DNA of 64,000 bases from Haplosporangium gracile (GCA_015499985.1 JAAAUF010000060.1:1-64000), one strand, 5' to 3'; numbered from the stretch's first letter, positions 15,901-27,786 are shown. The notes: generated from the sequence alone by a model not told the origin. A program made the numbers and translations.

Positions 15901-17671
15901 AAGAAGGAGGACAGGCAGGAAGACATCTTTGGAGAGGAGATCGTGGCACCCAAGAAGTTCAACTGGAAGAAAGGCACCATCAACACTATGAACACCAGTG
16001 TCAACACTGTCAAGAATGTCGGAGCGATGTTTGGAAAGCTGCTTGTTGAAGGTCCTACTGTCCAGGATGCCTCTGCGGCCAATGGCAGGGGTGCACCGAC
16101 CATGCTGAGCGACAACGGGAGCTCGAACGGGCAGATTCTTCCACCGACCAGGTCCTTCTCGGCGGGAAGTGATAGCCGGTCGCTGAATGGGCAGAACACG
16201 GAGCAGCACTTTTTCATTCAGCACAACTACATCAAGCCCGCCCGCTGCGACTGCTGTGATGACAAGGTGTGGGGTCGCGAATACAAGTGTCGTGGTAAGA
16301 AGCTCAATCTTTTATTCTTCAGTCTCTTTTTAAACAAGATACTCTTGATATATGTAACTGACGTTGCTTTATCTTGTCAAATTAGGCTGCGGATTCCAAA
16401 TTCATGGACGCTGCACTCATGAGATTGTACCAGGATGTTCTGGACGGTTCAAGGACTCTGATTCCTCCAGCATCCGTAACCTGACCCCGAGCGGCGAAAG
16501 CAGCCATGGCCTCCCCCCACCATCTCCTAAACAGGTCATGTTCGGTAACAGTCTCCTGGATCAGCTGGAGGTCGAGCAGCGGGCGGTTCCTATGGTGGTT
16601 GAGAAGTGTATCGAGGCCGTGGATGAGCGAGGTCTGGAGGTAGAGGGCATCTACCGTCGTTCAGGAATGGCCGTCGAAGCCAGACAGTTGGTCCAGGCGT
16701 TTGACTCTGGTCTCTACCCTAACCTCATGGATACTGCGGTCTACCAGGATATCTGCTCGATTACATCCGTCTTGAAGCAATATCTCCGAACTTTACCAGA
16801 GCCTCTGATCCCATATGACCTTTATAGCGAGTTCATGGAAGCCACCGGGCTACCCCATACGGATGACAAGTACGACACCTTCAAAGATCTCATGGATCGG
16901 ATGCCATTCGCCCACTACCAAACGCTGAAGATCCTCATGGAGCATCTGAACCGAGTCACCGAGCAAGAGAGTATCAACTTGATGACATCCAAGAATCTGT
17001 CGGTCGTTTTTGGCCCAACCCTCATGCGGAATCCGGACCCAAGTCGCGAGATTCTGGACATGACTTCCAAGAACTTGACAATCGAGTTCTTGATTGTCAA
17101 CACCCCGGAGCTCTTTGTTCGTGTCGAGAGGACATCGTCCGGTAGTCATGCTCGTGGCCAGGGCTTGGCCAACGGGTCAAGCTTGGCGCCATCGGACGGA
17201 TTTCCACCTGGGTTCACTGGACAGCGCCAGGGATCTCTTGGCAGTGTCGGTCATATGAGCCCCCCACCTAGACGAGTGCCTAACCATGCCAGCCACCCAA
17301 ACGCGCCTGTCCTCTCATCGCGATCGAGTTCTGGCGACGCTATACCCACTGTGAGCCAGGCCCAACAGCCACAGCATTACCAGCAGCAGCAGCATAACAA
17401 CGGCCAGCATATGTACCAGCAGCAGCAGCAACAACAGCAACAGCAACAGCTGTTTTTGCACCAACGGCAACAACAGCAACTTCACCAACAGCAACAGCAA
17501 CAGCAGCAACAACTTCAGCAGCAGTTGCAACAGCATATGTACCAGCAGCAGCAGCAACAACAGCAACAGCAACAGCAGATGTTCCGGCCGCAACAGTTCC
17601 AGCAGCCTCAACATCCGACCCTTCAGCAACTGAAGCTTCAACAGCAGCAGCGCGAGCAGTTCCAACGCGAT

Positions 17672-17703
<32 letters not shown>

Positions 17704-17944
17704 ACAGCTCCATCAGCAACAGCAGCAGCAGCAGCAGCAGCATCAAAAGCGCGATCAAGAACCCGAGCTTGAGCAGGAGCAAGACGAGTCGGATGCAGTG
17801 GTGCCATCGTCACCACCTTCGGCCTCGACGCAGCCTTCGTCACCGCTTCCGTCTCCAAATCTATCGCTGATTCAGCAGCAGCAGCAACAGCAACAGCAGC
17901 GACAACAAATTAACCCTGAAGTCGACATGACGCATTTTCCCTAA
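12957..17944 (+). CDS. LIM-LIM-C1-RhoGAP protein (Rho/Cdc42 GTPase-activating protein, Rga type)
   Basis: Exons are 12957-13051, 13497-13639, 13821-14032, 14349-14942, 15061-15302, 15411-16294 and 16386-17944; 1242 residues. It should speed GTP hydrolysis by a Rho or Cdc42 GTPase and so steer polarity, actin and wall growth. Two LIM zinc domains open the protein (first Cys pair at residues 8 and 11, second domain to about residue 125). A coiled-coil stretch comes from exons 5-6, followed by a C1 domain at about 700-750 (HNYIKPARCDCC and CGFQIHGRCTHE, joined across an intron). The RhoGAP domain spans about 775-965 with arginine-finger motif GIYRRSG and a KNLSVVFGPTLMR helix. The last quarter is polyglutamine-rich. 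Intron 1 begins with GC, not GT (TG|GCAAGT), and only that choice restores the LIM motif CFRC. AATAAA lies at 17980-17985. Yeast Rga1/Rga2 share LIM-LIM-RhoGAP, but the C1 domain makes a direct name unsafe. Confidence 0.92.
17370..17760 (+). repeat. CAG/CAA repeat tracts coding polyglutamine in the RhoGAP tail
   Basis: Several mixed CAG/CAA runs encode long Gln tracts, broken by short words such as HMY, LH and MF. A segment reading [14 protein letters not shown] recurs twice, suggesting an internal duplication of about 120 bases. A further Gln run lies at 17872-17908. The mixture of CAG and CAA codons makes the tracts less slippage-prone than pure CAG. Confidence 0.85.
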
Positions 17945-18745
17945 TGGATACCCTACGCACACACGCATAACACAAGCGCAATAAACATTTATTTATGTTT
18001 CACTGTGTGGCTAAAACGCCTTTGTGAAATGAAACCCCATGCGAGACCGTAATTAACCCAAACCTATTTCGCATCTTGTTACTTCTTGTTTTGCAGCCAC
18101 GGTAAAGAAAGCTACATCTACTAAAACAGCGGATGAATAGAAGCAACATGGCTGAAAGTCATGTTATCAAACAAGCAAGGTAGAGGAATATGGGCTGTCG
18201 CATTGGCATGTATTTATTGTGTTGGTTGCAGTAGACTCTACTTTTTTGAAGGTGTAATCACAAATCATTCTAAGTCAAGAAGAGTGAGGCACCTGGAACA
18301 ATGGATGCATCGGGCTCCGAAGCGAAACACCAACCACGGTTTTCCCACCTGCTTCTGCAACTTAAAGTCGTAAACAGACGTAAGCAATAACTGTCTATGA
18401 CCAGAACCAACCAGAACCAAAACTAGAACCAGAACATTCCTCGCTATACACCGAAACCAACATCCTCCCTCTCCCCCACCCACGGTGCCAGTCGGTTGTT
18501 TGTCTCGTTGGCAGCACATTCGTCATAGTCTCCTTGTGTTTTTTTTTGCGATCAGAGGAATAGTGAAGCTTTCTTGAATAGAACAGCCACTTTCCTCATC
18601 TTGTACTCTCTATCTCTCCTACTCGCTCCCTCCCTCTCATCCGCAACTGCATTCCATTTTCCAGTACTCAACTACTCTCCACTGTGTTAAAACTCCCTTA
18701 CCCCCGTGTCTTCCATTCCTCCTTCCAACCACATCTTACCTCGGT
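17945..18745. other. 3' flank of the RhoGAP gene and leader of the zinc-finger gene
   Basis: The first part holds the poly(A) signal of the RhoGAP gene. The last 150 bases are CT-rich and lead into the next start codon. A short direct repeat (AACCAGAACCAAAACTAGAACCAG) sits at about 18405-18434. No coding sequence is supported. Confidence 0.5.
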
Positions 18746-21236
18746 ATGCCCGCACCAGTTGAAATTCAATCCCCACGACTACATCGACTTCAATCTAGTG
18801 ATTCCACCCCGCTCCTCCAGCAGTTCTCCTACCTCGCCGCCGCATACGAGTATGTGCCATGTTTCCCTTCTTCCTTTTGCGGGAATCTCTGTGCATGCCA
18901 TGCCTTATTCTGCATCCAGATTCACACCGAAATGCGTCGTCCGAGAAGGAGAATAAGAAATGGAGATAGGAAAGGTTACTCTGGGCGGCAATTGCGCATA
19001 TTCAAGAATGAGGGAACACAAGGAAGCAAAAAAGCCGTGTTGTAGGTGGATAAGAGCGTTACCAGACAAGCATAGAGGGCTGATGTTCACGATGTATTTC
19101 TAATTGATTTGTATCAGCATAATGGGATACCGGGATGTCGGGTCAAGATCAACGTTATGCAGCATCGCTCATCTTCCGTTTTTATTCTCTATTTAACTAA
19201 GCAAAACGCCTTATTCCTCAATACCTTTGAATATGTCAAGACACGAGGACGACTCTGAACGGCAGCTATCATCTCCGATGCTAGGGGTACCCGGTGCCAC
19301 ACTCATAGCCCCAGGAGCAGGAACAACAGTAGCAGCAGCAGCAGGGGAAGGAGAAGATCATGCTAACCATGCGCGAGAGCTAGAGACCGCATTCTGTCGC
19401 GATTTTTACTGCTGTGGTCTGACGCTCTTGAACTTGCACGACCTACTGCAACATTATGAAGAGTGCCATGTTCGGTTTGAGGAAGATGAGGATTGTCGGC
19501 TCTCTGTAGGTGGTGGTGGTGGTGGGGATTCAGAGTTCCTTGATGAGGATAGTTGGAGTGATTCAGAGTCGCTATCGTCTTCGTCGGGAAGCTCTTCGTC
19601 CCCATTTGGATCAGGATCCGGCGGCAGCTTGAGTATGAGCAGCAGGAGCAATGGGCAGCACTGCCGACACCGCCGTCATCAGGCGCACTCCCAGCAATAC
19701 TGCAATGGTACAACTATCCCGACAAACAAGCATGGTAATGGATCAGGTTCGGCATCGTTTTTTGTGCCGCCATCGCCGTCAAAACAAGGAGGCAGGAGCG
19801 GCGGCGGTGGTGGCGGACAGACGCACCATCATCTGCATGCTGATAACATCAACTCGACGACGCATGCGCTAGAAATCTTTTCGGCATCCCTTGGCGGGAC
19901 GCCTAAACGAAAAGCAGTGGTGTCGCTGTCGGACATTTACGCCGAGGATGATGGCAGATATGAGCACAATGATGGAAACCCTTCGTCTGCGTTTTTGAAT
20001 ACCATTCCACGTGCGAGATCAATCAGTGGTAGCAATAACCCTACAGCTTTGAATCATTTGGCACCTCCTACCAAGCGACAATTACTGGAGCCAACTCAGC
20101 AGCAGCAACAGCATTCAAAACAGAAATCGCCGCAATACCAGCGACCTTACTCGACTGCTGATGAACCAATCTTCCCTGCAGATAAGGGCCAGAATAGCAC
20201 AGCATATACTTTCATAAACAACAACAGCAACATCAACATCAGCGGCAATAACAAGAGGACCAACCTTCACTCAAGTGACTTTGCAGGAGGATTGATGGTG
20301 GGGGCACCAGGGGCGTATGCGCGCGGGAATGTACTAGGATCCCTCTCCAACATCCGACCCAACATGTTCCTCGGAAGCAGTGCCCCCACAACGTCGTTTG
20401 GATCATCTGTTAGTAAACTCTCCCTGCCGACTTCGTCGACCCAATCGCCCTACGTCGTCGCTGCCGTCGATCTGATGTGTCAACGCGATGAGGTGTTCAG
20501 TATCATCGAAGATATGACCAAGGTGCCCCCAAACGCATCCAGCGAGAATAAGCCCTACCGGTGTTCAGTCACAGGCTGCGACAAGGCCTACAAGAACCCC
20601 AACGGACTCAAGTACCACAACCTCCATGGGCATTGCTCCAACGGTCTAGGAGACGGCGACAGTCCAGAGTCAAAACCATATGTGTGTACGTTCCTCGAAT
20701 GCGGCAAGCGCTACAAGAACCTGAACGGGCTCAAGTACCATATTGAGCACACTCATCCAAACCTCATTGCTGCACTTCGAGCCCACCACTCCGGCCTGGC
20801 CAACCACCCGCTGATTGTGAATGGATCGTTTGCAAACGGCAGTGCAGCGGCGATGACGATTGCGGCGGCGTTGGCAGCGGTGGAGGCAAGTCCGATGATG
20901 GCCTTGGCGGCAAACGCAATATTGACCGCTCAGGCAGCGGCGGCCAACCAGGCCAGCGCAGCAGCAGCTGCAGCAGCCACCGCAGCGGCGACTGGTGCTT
21001 CTGAGTCTGCTGCATCGTGTTCTAGCCAATCAAGCAATGGAGGCGCCAAGTTTGCTTCAGACTCTGAGCCAACCGCTTCGTTGGAGAAAGAATTTGTGCC
21101 TACGGCAGGATTAGGGTTATCGCAGGTTGTGATGGCCATTTCTGGGAGCTCGGAGAGTGCGAGTGTAGGCAAGAGTGGGAGTTATCAAAATGTGGTCCCA
21201 ATAGCACTCGCATCACAGGACAGGTACACTCCGTAG
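18746..21236 (+). CDS. SFP1: SFP1-like C2H2 zinc-finger transcription factor (ribosome-biogenesis regulator family)
   Basis: Two exons, 18746-18849 and 19202-21236, give 712 residues; a GTATGT donor and an AACTAAG acceptor join in frame. SFP1-family factors bind DNA in the nucleus and tune ribosome production to growth. Near residues 100-124 is the atypical finger typical of the family (CRDFYCCGLTLLNLHDLLQH, then a downstream H). Near 489-553 come two C2H2 fingers of Sfp1/JAZF1 type, each with the signature YKNxNGLKYH. Between these lie Ser-, Gly-, Asn- and Gln-rich low-complexity stretches, and after them an Ala-rich segment. The long second exon is secure. Exon 1 rests on the in-phase splice only; translation could begin at the ATG at 19233 instead. 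The gene converges on GPI1, 395 bases apart. Confidence 0.82.
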
Positions 21237-21631
21237 ATTTTATAAATACACTTTTCTATCTACGGTACGACAGACATGAATGGATCGCCCGAGGGTTTGT
21301 TCTCAAGTTTATTCAAGGTATCCTTTTTATGGGAGTGGTTTTTTCTTGCCATAGCTGCGTTCTTATGAAAGGCATGCGTTTTTTTAATCGATGGTGCGCC
21401 GCCACATTTCTTGATTACGTAAGCAACAGCGGAACATAGTTATTCTTCTCTATGGTTTATTTGTTGACAGGGGTAGGTTCTAGTAATGTCTCCTCGCAGA
21501 ATGTCCAAAACTTGAGAAGTGTGGGTTTGATGGACCGGATCGTCAGACGGCTCCTGTGAATAGGAACATATAAATTGATTAGTTTTCATTGCCAAGTACT
21601 AAAGGGAGTTGTTGAACAATCGTGCGTGCGT
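21237..21631. other. Convergent 3' flanks of the SFP1-like and GPI1 genes
   Basis: The stops of two converging genes face each other across 395 bases. The stretch should carry both 3' untranslated ends. I see nothing coding or structured in it. Confidence 0.5.
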
Positions 21632-24600
21632 TCAGGCGGCCAATAAGAGTGACCCAAACCTTGTGTCGGGCAGCATTGGATACTGCAGTCTAGGAATCGA
21701 ACGGATGGTCTCCCCCGAGAGCAAGCACCTAAGGACGCGTAGGGTGAAGTAGTGGGACGAAAGTCGTTTCCAGAGTACAGAGTACTGGAAGAATATGGCT
21801 GGTGGTGGCAACGGTGAGTTCTGTAGAAATGATAAAAAAGACAATGATAAAAGTTGGCATGAGAACAATGAGTTCTAGCATTGTAACGTGAAGACGATAT
21901 CCCCTTGTCCTTCGATTGTAAACTCACGGTGAGGAAGAGATAGCTCGTGGAGCGGAGTATTCTTTCGTGCTCTATATTGGACGGGCCATCAAAAGAGCCA
22001 AGGAAGCTCTGTTGACCAAGTTGTGATTGAAGGTGCAGTGGCGTGTGTTGAGAATACTGGAGATGGCTTTCGTAGGTGTTGGAAGTTCCTAAATTGTGAG
22101 AGGGCTGGCGATAGGATGCTTGAGATCCATTGACAGAACGATGACGGAGTAGGCCTGAAGAAACGTTACCGTCCATACCCACAAGTTGCGAGCCGGATCT
22201 ACCTCCTGCATCGCTTGTATAGGCTAGTGTCTGTTGTGAGGGATACTCAGCCGAGACAGACCTCAACGAGCTCACAACCCACCGAAGGGGTGTAGCCCTG
22301 TCAAAGAAGAATCGCTCGGGGCAGACCTCAAGCCTCAATCCACCAGGAAGGCGATCAGGGTCTTTGATCCTGAGCATGATCGCGAACAAAGGAAAGTGAT
22401 TCAAGCATGCCAATATTGTCTCCATGGTAGCCTGCATGCAAATGACCGCGACCCGACTCTATTGAAATCAAACGGGCAAATATGCACTTTATAAGTCTCG
22501 TGCGGTATAGATCGGACAGTAAACCCCAACAGGAGCGCAGCATCCTCCTGCCAGCACTTACCAGGGCAAATGTCAAGTAGTAAACGACAATAGTCGGGAA
22601 CAAGAAAGTAAGCAGTGTGAAGAGAATCGTTCCAAGAAGCAGTTGGTCCAGATCATAGTCGCACGAGTCAATTCGGTGCCGGAGCGTGTTTCGCTTTTTG
22701 CCACGAAACAGATTAAATAGCGAATAGAGAATCGTGAGTTGCCAGTGGAATATCCTTGCTGCGACCATATAGAACCAGTAGATGTGGAGCGTTGTAAATG
22801 CTAGTAGGTCGGATATCAATGAAAGCGCCATGGTTGCTCCAAATGCTCCCGAAAGCCCAATCAAGTTGATGGCGATAGGTACGATGGGTGCGAGCGAGAT
22901 AATGAAGTCTAGTAAGTTACAAAAGAAGATTGAAAGCATTACGTTAGCCGTTCTGTACTTGGCCAGGCCATAATCAGTTAAAAGTGCAATGAGCCCTTGC
23001 CGTACCTGCCCACAGTTCAATGAGCCATTTAAAGAGTTGGCCCAGAAAGGGGTTTAGCTCGGGGTTAAGTTTGAGACCTGCTGGGTATTCGTTCTTGGAT
23101 GTCAGCCACTCCAATACTGCAGAGATCGAGTCAATGGTATAGTCCTTTAAGCAGCATTGCTCAAGGAGCTGATGTTAGTAATGTAAACGATCGACTGGAT
23201 TTGCTTTCTCGCCCGCTGACATTGGCCTCATTGGCCAAGTGATCCCTACCTTGACATAGCGCTGTAGCACTTCCGCCATGTACTGGTTGTTGCTGATAAG
23301 AAACGATCCAAAGGCGACTCCGATGATAATGTCGTTCGCTACCAGCCACATGCTATTGTAGAAGCTAGTAAATGTATGCGGTGCAAAATAATAAACTCTT
23401 GGTTAGCACTGGTGGTCGCAGCCCAGGCCCTGATGTTGATTGAGTGACGAATAATTGGCCGTGCTATGTACCTGATGTACTGTGCTCTTGTTATAGACAT
23501 ATTCGTCCACGCTCGTTTCTTGGCCATGAAATACTGCCATGGCCAAAAACAGGCCTGCTGCAGTCTTAGGTCGATCTGTTGGCCTGTTGTTGTCATGTCC
23601 TTGATGGCAATTCCATTGAACGCCCACGCAGGAAACCTCCAATTCAGAACCCAGAGGCTAAACTCCACAAGCGCTCTCAGAATAAACAGGATCACCATCA
23701 GGGGCCGGATCGTAAAGGGTTGGATCATTGGCCACACCATCGAAGCTGTGATCGCTAGTTTGGACCGCACTTTGATGCTCAGATCCACCGCCGACTCGCG
23801 TACTGCTTCCGACATGCTCCTGCTCCTGGCTCGCCTCCGGAGTAAATTCTTGGCCTTGGCATGCACCGCCTGCTCAATCGTATAGGATGAGTTGATCTAT
23901 AAGAGGACACAAAGGCGTCAATAACTTAATGTATTCAAATTCCCCATTCCTTGCGGCTTATCGAGTACAGTGCCTGCTCAACAAACTCACCTGCTGCAGC
24001 GTGACATTCATATCGTCGGTCACTGTCCGTCCTGAAGAAGGTAGATACAGACGAGAGTGGCTCATTGAAGACTTTGTCCGCCTCTGTGCCGTCTTTGGGC
24101 TCATGGCTGCGTCAAAGAGAGCTCCTGAGGCATTGATATTCGAAATGTCCAGAATCAGCGGGTCGAGAGAAAGGAACTGAAAACTCCTAGGATCCGGTTG
24201 TTTGTAAAAGATGATCTCCGAGCTGACGTGGCTGTACAGATATCCACAGCAATGCAGCGACTCGAGGAATGGGATATATGTTGGTTTGATCTCGATGGTT
24301 AACCACAGATTAGCCGTCTCTTTGTGTTCCAATAACGATCGCGAGGCTAACAGCTTGGCATTACTCTCTGCCACAGCCTGCGCCGTCATTCCATCCGCAA
24401 AAGGTACAATTGCTACACCAAGAACAACAGGACTGACTCCACAGATTCGATTCATGGCAGCAAACTGAGGCTCTGATGTCAGCGATCCAAGCGCTCTCAC
24501 TAAAGCATCCAGCTAATTCAAGTAGAAAAGAAAAAGTGAGTAAACGACAGTCAGTCGGCTGGCGGCAGTGAAACAGCGGCAAGTCGAACGTGTATCTTCC

Positions 24601-24757
24601 GGACATGGCATGTCCTTACATCGATATCCGAGACAATTGTGGCGATACATGCAGTGAAGCTCCTGACGTTCCAGCCAATAATGAACCCGGTACGGATGTG
24701 TCGCGAGCACAGATGGGATGGCCAAAAAACCTTTGATATTGCCGCCGATGAGCTCAT
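21632..24757 (-). CDS. GPI1: GPI-N-acetylglucosaminyltransferase subunit Gpi1 (PIG-Q)
   Basis: Minus-strand exons are 24757-24620, 24512-23991, 23896-23472, 23364-23250, 23168-23006, 22908-22562, 22431-21928 and 21820-21632; 800 residues. Gpi1 stabilises the ER complex that moves GlcNAc from UDP-GlcNAc to phosphatidylinositol, the first step of GPI-anchor synthesis. The family core is clear: FYNSMWLVAND, PAGLKLNPELN, SDLLAFTTLHIYWFY, LFRGKK followed by a RxRIDSCDYDLDQLLLGT-like segment, then LACLNHFPLFAIMLRIKDP and a final HYFTLRVLRCLLSGE helix. At least five membrane helices are visible in exons 3-6. An N-terminal VFWP and IIGW match the usual beginning. Exon 5 may begin at 23168 (used here) or 9 bases later. 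The open frame past 21928 runs to another stop at 21586, but only splicing to 21820 gives the family C-terminus. Confidence 0.93.
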
Positions 24758-24776
24758 GGTTAAAAAGTAGTGTGGT

Positions 24777-25340
24777 TTAGAGATTAAAAGCTTCCTCTCC
24801 GTTGCAAATGTTCTCGAGCAGAAGTCCGAAATGGATAGTCCTGTTTCTATGTACATGGGGTCGGAGAGGAGCGATAATGAAGTCAGTCTACGGGGACAGT
24901 GGTGGTATGTGTGTATCCAAGGTAAAATAGCGTAGCTTGACTGGCTTGGTATTTGCACAATTAATTGACTCATTGGCAACGTGAATTTCGACATACCCTT
25001 CGGGCTTCAAAGTTGGCAATCCGCTCCAAGGGGATCAATATGAGCACAAAAAGGACGACGAGGATCAAGATCGCGTACAATAGGTATCTCTACAAAGCCG
25101 ACAGTGAGTAACAACGAAATGGTAAGTTAGTTAGAGCACAATTGCACGCGTCAGCAATTGATATTGTTTCTGCAGCGAAGTCAACGTCTTCCGTGGACAA
25201 TATTATTTAGTATTTTATACCTTGTGGGTTGTTTCAGGGACAGAGGCAGCAACGTCGCAGATGGTTGAGATGATGGCAAAGTTGCAGGCGCTGTAGCCAA
25301 AGGCAAAAGATAAGGCTGCAGAGATCAGGATGGTCCGCAT
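24777..25340 (-). CDS. Small two-helix membrane ORF just upstream of GPI1
   Basis: An ATG at 25340-25338 opens a 40-codon exon (25340-25221) with one hydrophobic helix and a GTATAA donor. A TAG acceptor then gives an in-phase 31-codon exon (about 25092-25000) with a second helix (YLLYAILILVVLFVLILIPL) ending ERIANFEARR. From there a GTATGT donor can join an acceptor at about 24888, giving a short tail and a stop at 24779-24777, only 19 bases ahead of the GPI1 ATG. Without the last splice the frame stops 8 codons later, at about 24974. The hairpin shape is plain but I recognise no family. It may be a small ER membrane protein, an upstream ORF in the GPI1 transcript, or a fragment of an older gene. 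Confidence 0.4.
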
Positions 25341-25380
25341 CAATGCAGGAGATGGGCGACGATCCAAACAGGAGGATGAT

Positions 25381-25442
<62 letters not shown>

Positions 25443-25860
25443 TGTGTGTGCCTGTGTGTGCGCCTGTGTCTGTGTGTCTGTGTGTCTGTGTGTGTGTGTT
25501 GATGGATGGTGGAGTGAAGCAAGCCTCTTGTTTCGCGACTGTCTGTCTGTCTGTCTGTCTGTCTGGTTGTGTCAGTAATACGCAAAAAGTCACACTTCAT
25601 TTTTTTTGAATGGACGGACTGCTTTTTTTAAACACGACCAAGGAAATACCGTTTTTCTCACGATCGGCCAATGGATTTGCTCACTTGCAATTACAGACAC
25701 ACTTCATGTCTCTACAATAAGCCCCTTGCCACACCCGCACGCTTTTATACACGTCCTTCGGTTCCGCCGTTTTCTTTTTTTTCTTTTTTCTTCTTCACAC
25801 CTTCCCCACACAACCACACCTTCCCCTTCCTCCCCACTCTTTTTACAACTTCCTTCCACA
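25341..25860. promoter_or_regulatory. Intergenic region upstream of fumarylacetoacetase
   Basis: This 520-base gap separates the minus-strand two-helix ORF from the plus-strand FAH gene. Its left half is a block of three microsatellites; its right half becomes pyrimidine-rich and A/T-poor, ending in a CT/CA-rich leader (about 25740-25860) directly ahead of the FAH start. It presumably holds divergent promoters. Confidence 0.5.
25384..25565 (+). repeat. Compound microsatellite (GA)n-(TG)n-(GTCT)n
   Basis: A GA run of about 28 units (25384-25440) is followed by TG-rich repeats with TGTC and TGCC variants (25440-25500). After about 40 bases of other sequence comes a tetranucleotide GTCT run (about 25541-25565). 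Purine, alternating purine-pyrimidine and tetranucleotide repeats therefore lie side by side in one short intergenic region. Confidence 0.95.
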
Positions 25861-27651
25861 ATGTCCTTCATCGAGACTAAGCCTGACTCGGACTTTTCCA
25901 TCCACAACATCCCCTTCGGAATCATCTCCACTCCTGCCAACGTAAGTTATATGAACTCTCTATTTTATTGTTCAACGCTCTCCACCTTGTCAGCATCCAT
26001 GGTTAAAAGGTGTTGATTGTCCTTGAGCATGAGATGCTACTATGTCTGTTGTATTACTACTTATTATTATTGAGGTCATTAGAAACATGCCTGTCTGATC
26101 TGAATATAAACATGCACATGAACATGAACTCGAACAAGAGTCTGACTTTCGTTTGAAACATTGACCTAACAGGCTGCTCCCCGCGTTGCTACCCGCATTG
26201 GCGACTTTGCTGTCGATCTCTCCGTCCTTGCCCAAGCTGGCCTCTTCTCGTCCGTCGTCTCCGATGCCCAGGGTGTCTTCTCTCAGGTGCTTTTTTTTTT
26301 TGAATGATTCTGTCATCCTCGAGTGTAATTTTCATGACCCTGGCAGCCTGTAGCAACTACGTCAGACCATATGCATGCATGGTCCTAACAACCTTTTCGT
26401 TCTATCACTCGAACCTTTCTTTTGTAATGTAGCCCACCTTGAACTTGTTCATGACCTTGGGCAAGCCTGTCTGGTCCGCCACCCGCAAGCACATCCAGAA
26501 GCTCCTCTCTACCTCCGAGGCCACTCTCCGCGACAACAAGGATCTCCTTGAGCGCGCTGTCTTCCCTATCAACACCGTCAAGACCCATCTTCCCGCCAAC
26601 ATTGGAGACTACACCGACTTTTACGCCTCCAAGGAGCACGCCACCAACGTCGGAATCATGTTCCGTGGCAAGGAGAACGCTTTGATGCCCAACTGGACCC
26701 ACCTCCCCGTCGGTTACCACGGCCGCGCTTCCTCGGTTGTCGTTTCTGGCACAGAGTTGAAGCGCCCCCAGGGTCAGCGTGTCGTTGTCAAGGGTGAGGC
26801 TCCTCAGTTCGGTCCCTCTCTCCGCATGGACTGCGAGCTCGAGATGGTAAGTTTGTCCTTTTCTCTTGTTTGTCTGTCTGTCGTGTCCGTCGTGAGAAAT
26901 CATATATATATATATGGTCTGTGCCTTATCAAACGGAAGAAACCATATTTTGTTAACGTCAAAGGAAAAAAAAAATTAAAAAATTCTCACGCATCTTTTT
27001 TAGGCCTTCTTGGTCGGCACCGGCAACAACTTGGGTGAGCCCATCACCATCGACAACGCCAAGGACCACATGTTCGGTGTTGTTCTCATGAACGACTGGA
27101 GTGCTCGTGACATACAGGCCTGGGAGTACGTCCCTCTCGGACCCTTCCTCGGCAAGAACTTTGGAACCACCGTCTCTGCCTGGGTCGTCACCATGGATGC
27201 CCTCGAGCCCTTCTTGGTTCCCGGCCCCGTCCAGGACCCCAAGCCCATGACCTACCTTGCCGAGTCGACTGCTTCGGCCTACGACATCAACCTCGAGGTT
27301 AAGCTGAAGCCCGCCGAGGGCTCAAAGTACAGTGTTATCTCCCGTTCCAACTTGAAGTACATGTATTGGTCCTTTGCCCAGCAGCTCACCCACCACACCG
27401 TTAACGGATGCAACATGCGCACCGGAGACCTTTGCGGATCCGGCACCATCTCTGGACCCACCGAGGACTCTTTCGGCTCCTTGTTGGAGCTGTCCTGGAG
27501 CGGTGCCAAGGATATCCAGTTGGAAGAAGGCATCACTCGCAAGTTCTTGAATGACAACGATGAGATGATCTTGGCCGGTTGGTGCGAGAAGGACGGTGTC
27601 CGTGTTGGCTTTGGCGAGTGCCACGGCAAGATCCTTCCCGCCCGCGTGTAA
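25861..27651 (+). CDS. FAH: Fumarylacetoacetase (tyrosine catabolism)
   Basis: Exons are 25861-25941, 26173-26286, 26433-26846 and 27004-27651, all in phase 0, giving 418 residues. That is the usual length. The enzyme splits fumarylacetoacetate into fumarate and acetoacetate, the last step of phenylalanine and tyrosine breakdown, in the cytosol. Key residues of the mammalian enzyme are all present one position later: metal-binding Asp127 in YTDFYAS, catalytic His134 in KEHATN, metal ligands Glu200 and Glu202 in CELEM, Asp234 in NDWSARDIQ, and Lys254 in [19 protein letters not shown] is also kept. The start lies just after a CT/CA-rich leader and matches family length. AATAAA is at 27723-27728. 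It converges on the epimerase gene with 135 bases between stops. Confidence 0.96.
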
Positions 27652-27786
27652 ATAATAGTCGACCGACCAGATTCTCCCACATTCCTCCAATCCCTCCCAT
27701 ATGATAGCATTGCATTCGAAGTAATAAATATGAAAACGATCAAAAAGAGTGCGTGAGAGAGAGAAAAAGTGTATTGTAGAATTGTT

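Noticed and set aside
17315..17858. Antisense Leu-rich and Ala/Val-rich frames opposite the polyQ tail
   Set aside because: They arise directly from CAG/CAA repeats read on the other strand.
25340..25600. Frames through the GA/TG microsatellites on both strands
   Set aside because: They code only Arg-Glu, Ser-Leu, Cys-Val or Thr-His repeats and have no start context.
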